Positions 1-6,943 of a DNA stretch of 38,884 bases are shown in pieces; position 1 is the first letter of the stretch, and each line of letters begins with the position of its first letter. Source of the DNA: an uncultured Rhodoblastus sp. (lineage in GTDB: Bacteria; Pseudomonadota; Alphaproteobacteria; Rhizobiales; Beijerinckiaceae); NCBI RefSeq assembly GCF_903903185.1, contig NZ_CAIUXT010000177.1:1-38884 (forward strand), in the 5' to 3' direction. The notes beneath the pieces were generated by a model. That model had not been told where the DNA came from. It did no database searches and was given only the letters and a program-made list of their open reading frames with translations. Made by a program: the position numbers and the translations under genes.

Positions 1-2
1 AT

Positions 3-134
3 CTGCTCGCTCGGCTGATCCTGAAATCTTCTCAAGGCCGCCGATTCGCGTTGGCCTGGTCGGTCTGGCGACGCAAACACCAACTCCAAGCGACCAACGC
101 TCATTACAAACGATACGAATATATGCAACTGTAG
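3..134 (+). pseudogene. C-terminal tail of an IS transposase (partial)
   Basis: An open frame enters from the left edge and stops with TAG at 132-134. The translation contains the stretch AWSVWRRKHQ, followed by a basic, aromatic tail (HYKRYEYMQL). A W-S-x-W-R-R-x-H-Q tail is familiar from the extreme C terminus of several DDE insertion-sequence transposases; this is recalled similarity, not a search result. Only about 43 residues are visible, so family and catalytic residues cannot be judged. The frame ends almost exactly where homology to ketopantoate reductase resumes on the same strand, which suggests an insertion or deletion junction near position 134. Confidence 0.4.
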
Positions 135-136
135 TA

Positions 137-943
137 CTAAGCTCCCATGGCGACTTTCATCTGGCCAAGCCTCGGATCACGACGGCGGAGAAGCTGAAAG
201 AACCGTTCGACCTCGTTCTCCTAAGTTGCAAGTCCTATGACCTCGACAGCGCCATGGCCTCCTTCGCGGCCGCCGTCGGACCCCAGACCACGATCCTGCC
301 CATCCTCAACGGCATGGGTCATCTCGATCGGCTGGGCGACCGCTTTGGCGCGGAAAAATGTCTGGGCGGCTTGTGCCAGATTTCGGCGGCGCTCGACGAG
401 GAAGGCCGCGTCCGGCACCTTAACGACCTGCACAGCCTGGTGTTCGGCGAACTGGACGACGCCGAAACTGCACGCATGGAAGCGATCGCCTCGGCCTTGG
501 CCAACGCGGGCTTCGACTCGCAATCCTCTCCGGTGATCCGTCAGGAAATGTGGGAGAAATGGATCTTCAGCGCCGCCTTGGCCGGGATCACCTGCCTGAT
601 GCGCGCCGCGGTCGGCGACATTGTCGCGGCGGGCGCCGCGGACCTCGCCCTCGGCCTGTTCGAGGAAAACGCCGCGATCGCTGGGGCTAACGGGTTTGAA
701 CCGAGAACTGCCTCGGTCGAGCGATCCAAAACTATCCTGACCGCGCGGGGATCGCCGATCAAGGCCTCGATGCTGCGCGACATCGAAGCAAACAAGCCGA
801 CCGAATGCGAACATATTCTCGGCGATCTACTGCGCTGCGGCGAAGCAACGGGCTCCGAGCGTTCCTTGCTGCGGATCGCTTACCGGCACACGAAGGCCTA
901 TGAAGCAAAACGCGCGCGCGAAGCCGGGGCTCAAGAAGCTTGA
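137..943 (+). pseudogene. Ketopantoate reductase (ApbA/PanE family), 5'-truncated
   Basis: The frame reads LSSHGDFHLAKPRI, then FDLVLLSCKSYDL, then VGPQTTILPILNGMGH and a C-terminal domain with WEKWIFSAALAGITCLMR. These are the hallmarks of 2-dehydropantoate 2-reductase family proteins, which reduce ketopantoate to pantoate with NADPH in pantothenate synthesis or act as paralogues of that enzyme. The family normally begins with a Rossmann GxGxxG motif and about 60 residues before the HGD segment. These are absent, and a transposase-like tail occupies the place. The first ATG at 254 would start inside the protein, after the CKSYDL motif, so a functional cofactor site cannot be made. I call it a disrupted gene; the C-terminal half is intact to its TGA. 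Confidence 0.75.
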
Positions 944-999
944 GCGCGAAACGACTTCAACCGGCTGATTGTGTTGAAGAACTCAGCAGATACGCGTCG

Positions 1000-1023
1000 G
1001 CGCTCCGGTTGGAGGCGTTTTTT
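1000..1023 (+). terminator. Probable Rho-independent terminator
   Basis: A short GC-rich hairpin (CGCTCC, loop GGTT, GGAGGCG, with one bulged G) is followed directly by TTTTTT. It lies about 60 bases after the ketopantoate reductase stop codon and upstream of the 3' end of the convergent minus-strand gene. Confidence 0.5.
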
Positions 1024-1072
1024 CAGAAATTGATGGCTGGCGCGCTGTCGCGTTGGCGGCCATTTGAAGCTT

Positions 1073-1777
1073 TTATCTCCCAGGGGCGGCTGCGCCAGTT
1101 GCATTGCCCTCACGCAGATACCGCCCGTTGACCCAACCTCGCCGCGCGGACTTTTCCGCCTGTTCGACCTGGCACCACCTTTGCCCGCGACTGATCTTGC
1201 AGCCGAGGTTTTTCAGCGCGGTTCCGTTGGCAAATGAAGCGATGAGTTGGCCCTTGGGCGAGGGCGTCTGGCGCAGGCTCAGGCTGTCGCCCGGGCCAAT
1301 ACCGGTCACTTCCCAATAATCGGGGCCGCCGGACAAACCATCGGCGAAATCCGGGCCTTTTTCCTTTGCCGCGCTTTTTTGCCCAACCGCGATTGTCAGC
1401 GTGTATCGGGCGGTCGTCCCCCGGCGCGCTTCGTTCCGCATCAGATAGACGCGCGCCGTATAATCGCCGCTGGTCGGCGCGACGCCGCTGAAGGTGGAGC
1501 CTTCCGAGGAGCCGATGAAAATCGCCACGTCCGAGCCCGGCGGGTTCATATTGAAATAGCTCGCCTTGCTGGACTTGATGGTGACTTCGATCGACTCGCC
1601 CGCGCCGGCGGGGAAGACATGATCGATCGATGCATAGCCGGTGACGCCGCCCCTGATCGTCGCGCGGCCGTCCTTGAAGTCGACACGCTGCGTCCGGATG
1701 TCGGACCCCGCCAGCGCGAAGGCGGGCAGCAGGGCGAATACGAACGCGACAAAGAAAGCGCGGCGAAAGCGGAACAT
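1073..1777 (-). CDS. Secreted SH3-like domain protein
   Basis: A 234-residue protein. The chosen ATG at 1777 is preceded by GGAGAG and begins MFRFRRAFFVAFVFALLP, a typical signal peptide ending near ALA-GSD. A longer in-frame extension exists but lacks a ribosome site and a leader. The middle resembles a beta-rich, pre-peptidase-like module (SFTGYASIDHVFPAGAGES type, with VAIFIGSSEG and SGDYTARVYLMRNEARRG). The C-terminal third is a bacterial SH3-like domain: LSLRQTPSPKGQLIASFANGT, then LKNLGCKISRGQRWCQVE and a final RGWVNGRYLREG. SH3-like domains of this kind bind peptidoglycan or protein partners in the periplasm. It shares orientation with the secreted protein at 1845-2342, 67 bases upstream, so the two are probably co-transcribed. 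No enzymatic residues are evident and the function is unknown. Confidence 0.8.
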   Translation of the reverse strand: MFRFRRAFFVAFVFALLPAFALAGSDIRTQRVDFKDGRATIRGGVTGYASIDHVFPAGAGESIEVTIKSSKASYFNMNPPGSDVAIFIGSSEGSTFSGVAPTSGDYTARVYLMRNEARRGTTARYTLTIAVGQKSAAKEKGPDFADGLSGGPDYWEVTGIGPGDSLSLRQTPSPKGQLIASFANGTALKNLGCKISRGQRWCQVEQAEKSARRGWVNGRYLREGNATGAAAPGR

Positions 1778-1844
1778 GATCGGTCTCTCCGGAACAGCAG
1801 CGATAGGCGGAACGCACGCCGCCTTTGGTTTTGGGGCCGGCGCG

Positions 1845-2342
1845 TCAGAGTCTGCCTTCATCGACCAGCGACTTCGAGTGCAGGAAATTTCCCCGGGCGT
1901 CGAATTCGCATTCAAACGGCTTCTTGCCTTGCGCGCCGAGATCGGCGGTCGCCTTGACCGAATTAGCGCCGTTCTTGGCTTTCACGACCCTGCCGGTCGT
2001 CACGTAATAAGGTTTGGTTGCGGTCAGGCCCGCGACGTCGCCGCGGCAATAGGCCTTCATATTGCCTGGACTCACCGGCTTGGCCGCGGCGGAGGTCGAA
2101 GCGGGAAGCGAGCCGCCCGCCGCGGCGCCGGCGCTCGCGTTTCCGCCAGCGCCGCCCTGTTTGTCTTCGGCGGCCCGGCAGCCTTTCTTGTAGGATTCGC
2201 CGTGCCGGTCCTGATCGTAGCGGCCGGCGGCGCAATCCGCATAGCCGCGCTTGTATTCGCGCTGGGACGCGGTCGACGCCGATGCCGCGCCGGCAATAGC
2301 CAGCGCGAGGATATTTGCCAGGACGAAAACGGTCGGCTTCAC
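1845..2342 (-). CDS. Small secreted protein of unknown function
   Basis: A 165-residue protein starting at a GTG (2342) with GGAGAAA upstream. The N terminus is a classical signal peptide (MKPTVFVLANILALAIAGAASA). The mature part has two segments joined by an Ala/Gly/Ser-rich linker. The first, REYKRGYADCAAGRYDQDRH with KKGCRAAED, is a short Cys-containing, Tyr/Asp-rich stretch often seen in small periplasmic proteins. The second runs MKAYCRGDVAGLTATKPYYV and ends FECEFDARGNFLHS. Four cysteines in the exported part could form disulfides. The linker, rich in Ala and Gly, probably separates two small folds. I do not recognise a named family. It lies directly upstream of the SH3-like protein on the same strand and is probably in one transcript with it. 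Confidence 0.75.
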   Translation of the reverse strand: MKPTVFVLANILALAIAGAASASTASQREYKRGYADCAAGRYDQDRHGESYKKGCRAAEDKQGGAGGNASAGAAAGGSLPASTSAAAKPVSPGNMKAYCRGDVAGLTATKPYYVTTGRVVKAKNGANSVKATADLGAQGKKPFECEFDARGNFLHSKSLVDEGRL

Positions 2343-2589
2343 GCTTTTCTCCGGTCGATCCGATCAACGAAGCGCCTGGCCAACGGCGAGACCATCGAGG
2401 CCTAAAGCCGGTCCATGTCGATGACAAGTCGGACTTTCGCGTCAGAGGCCCTGAATCCGGCGGCTTGGGCAATTTCCCCCGCATTTTCAAGAACGATGGC
2501 GCGGCCTTGGCCGCGATCCTTTTCTCTGGCATCTTCGTGAAACGAATCGAAGCGCGTCGCGCCGAAATGGCGATAAGGGAACTCTGCGT

Positions 2590-3603
2590 TTGAAGATCGG
2601 CCATTACATGAGATCGGCGCCGCCGGCCTTGGCGCTATGGGTATCGCTGTCGATGTCGGGTGCGCCGGCCCTGGCGCAGGGCGCGCAACAATCGGCGCCG
2701 CTCGATTTTGCGCGCGACGCGCTGGCGCTCAAGCCCGGCGAATTCGTCTGGGCGCCCGAAATCGCGCCTTCGGGACCGGTCAGCATCGTCGTCGACCTGT
2801 CGACGCAACGGGCGACGATCTATCGCAATGGCGTGCGCATCGGCGTCACCACGGTTTCCACCGGCAAGCGCGGGCACGAGACGCCCTCCGGCGTGTTCTC
2901 GATCCTGGCCAAGGACGCCCACCACCGATCGAGCAAATATAACAACGCCAAAATGCCCTATACGCAAAAGCTGACGCAGGACGGCGTCGCGCTGCATGCG
3001 GGCGGCCTGCCGGGCTATCCCGAATCGCACGGATGCGTCCACCTGCCTCTGGCCCTGGCGCAAAAGCTCTTCACTTCGACGACTTACAGCACCACGGTCG
3101 TCATTTCCGGCCGGGCCGGGATGAAAGCGGACGAGGTGTTCGGGGGCGTGCTGGCGCCGGTCAACCAATCCGGCAAGCACGATCCGCATGTCCCGCTGGC
3201 TGTCGGCGAGTCCTATCGCTGGCGTCCCGAACTGGCGCCCGAGGGGCCGGTCGCCTTCATCCTGAGCGTCTCCGACCAGCGACTGGTGGTGATGCGCAAC
3301 GGCGTCGAGATCGGACGAGCGAAAGTCGCGGTCGATGTCGGGTCGCTGGGAACACATGTCATGACGATGGTGGAGGCCGCCAACGGAGCGCGGCAATGGG
3401 TTCTGGTCGGCGTCGCCGGCCATGCCGACGAGGCCAATCTTCCGGTCAGCTCCGACCTGCTGAGCCTCATCCACATGCCGACGGGATTCCAGGCGCAGGT
3501 GGCGCCGCTGGTCGTGCCGGGAACGACGGTGCTGGTGACGATGGCCCGCATCAACAAACACACCACCGGCGCCAATCTCGCGGTGCTGACGGGAGCCGAC
3601 TGA
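2590..3603 (+). CDS. L,D-transpeptidase (YkuD family) with a degenerate second domain
   Basis: A periplasmic enzyme expected to cross-link peptidoglycan stem peptides or attach proteins to them. The 337-residue frame starts at TTG 2590, eight bases after AAGGGAA; an ATG at 2608 is the alternative. Residues 7-30 form a signal peptide ending ALAQG. Residues 61-165 are a YkuD domain: VSIVVDLSTQRATIYRNG, TGKRGHETPSG, and the catalytic motif HAGGLPGYPESHGCVHLP (136-153), with Cys149 as nucleophile. From about residue 200 the opening of the domain recurs (YRWRPELAPEGPVAFILSVS, MRNGVEIGRAKV), but no SHGCVR-type motif follows. It looks like a duplicated, catalytically dead YkuD fold. No obvious operon partner is present. 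Confidence 0.9.
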   Translation: MKIGHYMRSAPPALALWVSLSMSGAPALAQGAQQSAPLDFARDALALKPGEFVWAPEIAPSGPVSIVVDLSTQRATIYRNGVRIGVTTVSTGKRGHETPSGVFSILAKDAHHRSSKYNNAKMPYTQKLTQDGVALHAGGLPGYPESHGCVHLPLALAQKLFTSTTYSTTVVISGRAGMKADEVFGGVLAPVNQSGKHDPHVPLAVGESYRWRPELAPEGPVAFILSVSDQRLVVMRNGVEIGRAKVAVDVGSLGTHVMTMVEAANGARQWVLVGVAGHADEANLPVSSDLLSLIHMPTGFQAQVAPLVVPGTTVLVTMARINKHTTGANLAVLTGAD

Positions 3604-4132
3604 GTTTTTATCTGCTTCGCTCACCTTGATGCATGAAACGAAGGCTGCGGGTCCCCGACGGTCCGACGGTTTTTTTCAGGAGAGGGCCCCGCCCGCGGCA
3701 AAGCCGCCCAGCTTCTGTGGCAGGGCGATGCATTATACGGGTTTTGGGACATGCGTCGCAGCTTTCGATCAAAAAAGCGGACTGTTAGGCCGCAGGCAAC
3801 TTTACGCCGGTTCGAGCCGGTGACAGTTCCACGCGCGACAAGCCGCCCCGGTTCAAAACTTCCCCTTCGGACAAAGGCCGCGCTCCACCGGAAGCCTGCG
3901 GTAGACTTTACCGGCGCCGTTCCTCTTTAAAGGCGCCGTTCGCCGGCGACCAAGAACGACGGCTGGGCGCCAGGTCCGGAAATACGGCTCGGTCCAATCA
4001 ACCCGCTCGGTCGCAGGAAAGCAGACCTCCGGCATTTCGGTCCTGTGACAAATCCTGGAATGTCTTGTATCGTGAGGGCTGGGATCAGATCTCGGCAGCG
4101 CCGGGCCGCATTGCCCAGATGGAGATACGGGA
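3604..4132 (+). other. Gene-free interval with a dispersed-repeat fragment
   Basis: About 530 bases with no convincing coding frame on either strand. It holds a run of seven T at about 3669 (preceded by the direct repeat CCGACGG twice rather than a hairpin), a small hairpin near 3696, and a diverged copy of the dispersed repeat at 3851-3906. The GGAG of the next gene is near 4120. Confidence 0.6.
3851..3906 (-). repeat. Dispersed repeat copy R5 (diverged)
   Basis: Shares the blocks TCAAAACTTCCCCTTCGG and CTGCGGTAGA with the copy at 20271-20330, with an insertion between them. It reads in the opposite sense to copies R1-R3. Confidence 0.4.
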
Positions 4133-4687
4133 ATGCGCGCTCGTGACACCATCCTCAAAAACATAAAAGCGGCGTTGCCTGGTAGCTTTCCGAGCCTCCG
4201 CATCGAGGTGTTTTCGCCTGATAACCTTGACTTGGCTGCGTTTTCAAGGTGGTCTGAACACAGGCGCACGGCCGAGGTCGATCACATCATCGTGGTCGAA
4301 TCGCTTGAGCCTCTGGTTATGCTCTGGTGGCGAGATGATGCCGGCGAATGGGTGGAAAAGAGCATCCGGGCCTTGGATGCAAAGGTGGAATTGCCAAAGC
4401 TGGGGATCGCGTTGCGCATGGACGCCATTTACAAGGATGTCATTCCGCCGACACTATCCGTTGCCTTTAACACTGCTGCCATCCTGCCTAACGTTATCGG
4501 ATCGGGACTCGATAAGCTGGAAGACGGATCACCACAGACTCGGACTGTGCAACAGATAATTGACAGGATTCTTGAGACAATTGATGCCGTGAGCCAGCGG
4601 ATCGGCGACCTCTTGGCTGACGGCAGGTTCGAAGCTGAGATGGAAGAGAAGAAAGAACGGCATCAAAAAAGGATGCAGGAGTCATGA
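4133..4687 (+). CDS. Hypothetical protein, unrecognised
   Basis: A 184-residue protein with a GGAG nine bases before its ATG. Base composition is clearly lower in GC than the flanking genes, suggesting transfer. The N-terminal half has alternating beta/alpha character: LRIEVFSPDNLDLAAFSRWS, VDHIIVVESLEPLVMLWWRD and KVELPKLGIALRMD. The C terminus (QIIDRILETIDAVSQRIG, then EMEEKKERHQKRMQES) is a charged helix that could be a coiled coil. There is no signal peptide or membrane segment, so it is probably cytoplasmic. I do not recognise the family. It is followed after 15 bases by an antitoxin remnant and then a dispersed-repeat copy, so it may be cargo of the same mobile or recombining segment. 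Confidence 0.65.
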   Translation: MRARDTILKNIKAALPGSFPSLRIEVFSPDNLDLAAFSRWSEHRRTAEVDHIIVVESLEPLVMLWWRDDAGEWVEKSIRALDAKVELPKLGIALRMDAIYKDVIPPTLSVAFNTAAILPNVIGSGLDKLEDGSPQTRTVQQIIDRILETIDAVSQRIGDLLADGRFEAEMEEKKERHQKRMQES

Positions 4688-4701
4688 TTTCGAAACGTTG
4701 A

Positions 4702-4884
4702 CGCCGATCAACACGCCATGCCCTGCGCGCGTTGCCCGCGCGAGACAAGGCTGTAGAAAACTGGTTGCGGCAGGAAATCTTGCCGACAATTGATGCCTTG
4801 AAGGCCGATCCGTCGCGCGGTCGGTCGATTTCGGACGTGCGCACATCTTTAAGCGCCGAACACGAAGCGATGAAAGATCGCTGA
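4702..4884 (+). pseudogene. Antitoxin remnant (ParD/CopG-like C terminus)
   Basis: After an in-frame stop at 4699-4701 a start-less frame encodes about 60 residues. The core is VENWLRQEILPTIDALKADP, followed by SRGRSISDVRTSLSAEHEAMKDR and TGA at 4882-4884. A helix of the form W-L-x-x-E-x-x-P-x-x-D-A-x-K-A-D-P-S-R followed by V-R-x-x-L-x-x-x-H is typical of the C-terminal toxin-binding half of small ribbon-helix-helix antitoxins with RelE/ParE partners. No start codon, DNA-binding N terminus or toxin gene is present. It is probably the leftover of a decayed toxin-antitoxin module next to dispersed repeat R1. Confidence 0.5.
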
Positions 4885-4890
4885 CAAACA

Positions 4891-4947
4891 CAGATAGCGG
4901 CCGCTCGAAACGACGTCCGGTCGCCGGCTTGGCGCCAGAACCGGCCG
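4891..4947 (+). repeat. Dispersed repeat copy R1 (partial)
   Basis: Contains CAGATAGCGGCCGCTCGAA and then GGCTTGGCGCCAGAA. It matches the central part of copies R2 (10916-11003) and R3 (12665-12752) in the same orientation. Confidence 0.6.
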
Positions 4948-5154
4948 CCGGGCTGTTGAAATGACCGATAGCGTCGTCGGAAGAAAACGGACGTCCCGCG
5001 ATTGGATTGATCGCCGGTGCGTCACTCGATGCAAATTCGAAGTTACTGGCGCGCCTAAACGCGGTAGTTGCGTCGCTCGCGCGCATTGGCCTCAAGCTTT
5101 TCAGCGGCGTTCAGCTTTTGCGTGACAAACGGCGCCGGCGCTCTCCGCCTCCTC

Positions 5155-5757
5155 TCATTCTGCGGGCAATGCAGAAAACGCTATTGCCCGCGCTTCCTCT
5201 CGATCGACCCCAAGGGCGACGAGAATGAATTCCGCGACGTCCGAACCGGCTTCGCGCCATGTCTTCGCGCCGTCGAGAATCGTGACCATCGCGCCGATCG
5301 TCGCCCCGGAAACGAAGCTGACGACGGTCTCCATCTGGCTTTCGCGAAACCTGTAGCGTCCCAACTCCAGCCCGTCGCGGAGGTCGTTAAAAGGCTGGCC
5401 GCGCCACACCTCCCGCAAGGCCGCGGAGCTGCAGCCGAAGCGGCAAAGAAAGCGTCCCCATTGCGGCTGCTCATGCGCCCGGCGCAGGCACAGCCGCAGT
5501 CCTGTCGCCATGCGCAGGGCCGGATCGTCGACGCCGCCCAGCGCGTCGACAAGGCGTTCGTTGAGTTCGGCGGCGAGTTGCGCCGCGACAATGTCGAACA
5601 GGCCGCGCAGGTCGCCGAGATTATTATAGATCGTTCCGCGCGCGACGCCCGCCGCCTGCGCCAGTTCGGACACCGTCACATGCACGTCGCCGCGCTCGGC
5701 GAAAAGCTTCATCGCCGCTCGGAAAATCTGCCGTTGCGAACCTTGAGCGCCGTTCAC
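5155..5757 (-). CDS. TetR/AcrR family repressor of the adjacent efflux operon
   Basis: A 200-residue one-component regulator starting at GTG 5757 behind GGAGGAGG. The N-terminal helix-turn-helix is clear: RAAMKLFAERGDVHVTVSEL, then AQAAGVARGTIYNNLGDLRG (about residues 13-52), with the usual TetR layout. The remainder is the helical ligand-binding and dimer domain (CLRRAHEQPQWGRFLCRFGC, GATIGAMVTILDG). It is transcribed divergently from the HlyD-ABC-ABC2 operon. A perfect palindrome lies in the shared intergenic region over the operon's -35 box, so it most likely represses the operon and probably itself until an inducer binds. The inducer is unknown. Confidence 0.88.
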   Translation of the reverse strand: MNGAQGSQRQIFRAAMKLFAERGDVHVTVSELAQAAGVARGTIYNNLGDLRGLFDIVAAQLAAELNERLVDALGGVDDPALRMATGLRLCLRRAHEQPQWGRFLCRFGCSSAALREVWRGQPFNDLRDGLELGRYRFRESQMETVVSFVSGATIGAMVTILDGAKTWREAGSDVAEFILVALGVDREEARAIAFSALPAE

Positions 5758-5794
5758 GCCTCCTCCAAGCCTGTCCGCCGCCGCGAACGAGAGG

Positions 5795-5814
5795 ATTGAA
5801 CATTTTTGTTCAAT
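5795..5814. promoter_or_regulatory. Probable TetR operator
   Basis: Perfect inverted repeat: ATTGAACA, four T, TGTTCAAT. It lies 38 bases from the repressor start and about 92 bases before the efflux operon start, and overlaps the -35 hexamer of the operon promoter. Size and symmetry fit TetR-family operators. Confidence 0.75.
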
Positions 5815-5834
5815 TTTGCCTCAATTTGTATAAA
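5806..5834 (+). promoter_or_regulatory. Sigma-70 type promoter of the efflux operon
   Basis: TTGTTC at 5806-5811 and TATAAA at 5829-5834 are separated by exactly 17 bases. The -35 box lies inside the palindrome at 5795-5814, so repressor binding would block polymerase. Confidence 0.65.
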
Positions 5835-5905
5835 ATGCAAATGGATTTGCCGCGAGATCCCCGGGGGATGGCGGCGAGACATTGTTTCGAACGGATGGGA
5901 CGGCG

Positions 5906-6943
5906 ATGCGACCCGGCGGACTTCGGCTCTTCCTCCCCTTCGCCTTCGGCCTGGGCCTCGCCGTCGCGATCTGCGCGGTCGCGCCGCCCGCCCTCGCCGT
6001 GAGCGGCGAGGAGGCTTTTCAGGCGCTGCTGCGCAGGTTTCAGCCCAATCGCCTGCCGGACGGTTTCGTCAGCGCCGATGGCCGGCTCGAATCCGAGCAG
6101 GTGGAGATCGCGACAAAATTCCCCGGCCGCATCGCCGAGGTGCTGGTCAAGGAAGGCGATCTGGTCGATCAGGGCCATATTCTGGTCCGCATGGACGTTT
6201 CGGAGTTGCAGGCGCAAATGCAGGGCGCGCAGGCGCTGGAGCGCCGCGCGGAACAGGCCAGGGCGCTCGCGGAGGCGGTGATCGCCCAGCGCCAGAGCGA
6301 GCACCGCCTCGCCGAACAGGAGCTGCAGCGCGTCGAGGCGCTGCACGCCAAGGGTTTCGCGACCACCGAACTGCTCGACCAGCGCCGCTCGGTCATATTG
6401 GTGGCCGAGGCCGCGTTGAACGCCGCGCAGGCGAGCCTGAACGATTCCATCGCGGCCATCGACGCCACCAAGGCGGATATCGTGCGCCTCCAGTCCGATC
6501 TCGACGACATGCAGCTCAAGGCGCCGCGCCGGGGCCGCATCGAATACAAGCTCGCCCAGGGCGGCGAAGTGTTGGGCGCGGGCTCGCGCGTGCTGACGCT
6601 GATCGACCTGACCGATGTCTACATGACCGTCTTCGTCCCTTCGGCCGTCGCCGCGCGGCTGGCCTATAACGATGACGCGCGTCTGGTCCTTGACGCCATT
6701 CCCGATTACGTGATCCCGGCCAAGGTCTCCTTCGTCGCCAGCGAGGCGCAGTTCACGCCCAAGACCGTCGAGACCAGGGAAGAGCGCGAAAAGCTGATGT
6801 TTCGCGTCAAGCTGACGCTGCCGCCCGACCTGCTCAAAAAATACGAGAACGAGGTCAAGACCGGCGTGCGCGGCGTCGGCTTCCTGCGCGCCGATCCGTT
6901 GAAAGCCTGGCCCGACTTCCTTGCGGTGAAGCTGCCGCAATGA
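5906..6943 (+). CDS. yhiI: HlyD-type periplasmic adaptor of an ABC efflux system (YhiI-like)
   Basis: A membrane-fusion adaptor that links an inner-membrane ABC exporter to the outer membrane. I chose ATG 5906 (345 residues), preceded by GGGACGG, over a TTG 24 bases upstream; it begins MRPGGLRLFLPFAFGLGLAV, a membrane anchor or signal sequence. A barrel-sandwich half-motif follows (ESEQVEIATKFPGRIAEVLV, KEGDLVDQGHILVRMD), then a long Ala/Gln/Glu-rich coiled-coil hairpin. The second half-motif is LKAPRRGRIEYKLAQGGEVL, followed by a beta-barrel domain (VYMTVFVPSAVAARL). The stop codon overlaps the next gene's start by four bases (ATGA). Gene order matches E. coli yhiI-rbbA-yhhJ. Confidence 0.88.
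   Translation: MRPGGLRLFLPFAFGLGLAVAICAVAPPALAVSGEEAFQALLRRFQPNRLPDGFVSADGRLESEQVEIATKFPGRIAEVLVKEGDLVDQGHILVRMDVSELQAQMQGAQALERRAEQARALAEAVIAQRQSEHRLAEQELQRVEALHAKGFATTELLDQRRSVILVAEAALNAAQASLNDSIAAIDATKADIVRLQSDLDDMQLKAPRRGRIEYKLAQGGEVLGAGSRVLTLIDLTDVYMTVFVPSAVAARLAYNDDARLVLDAIPDYVIPAKVSFVASEAQFTPKTVETREEREKLMFRVKLTLPPDLLKKYENEVKTGVRGVGFLRADPLKAWPDFLAVKLPQ

Noticed and set aside
3853-4269. 138-codon minus-strand frame
   Set aside because: It runs through repeat R5 and overlaps the 5' end of the better-supported gene at 4133; no ribosome site or family signal.
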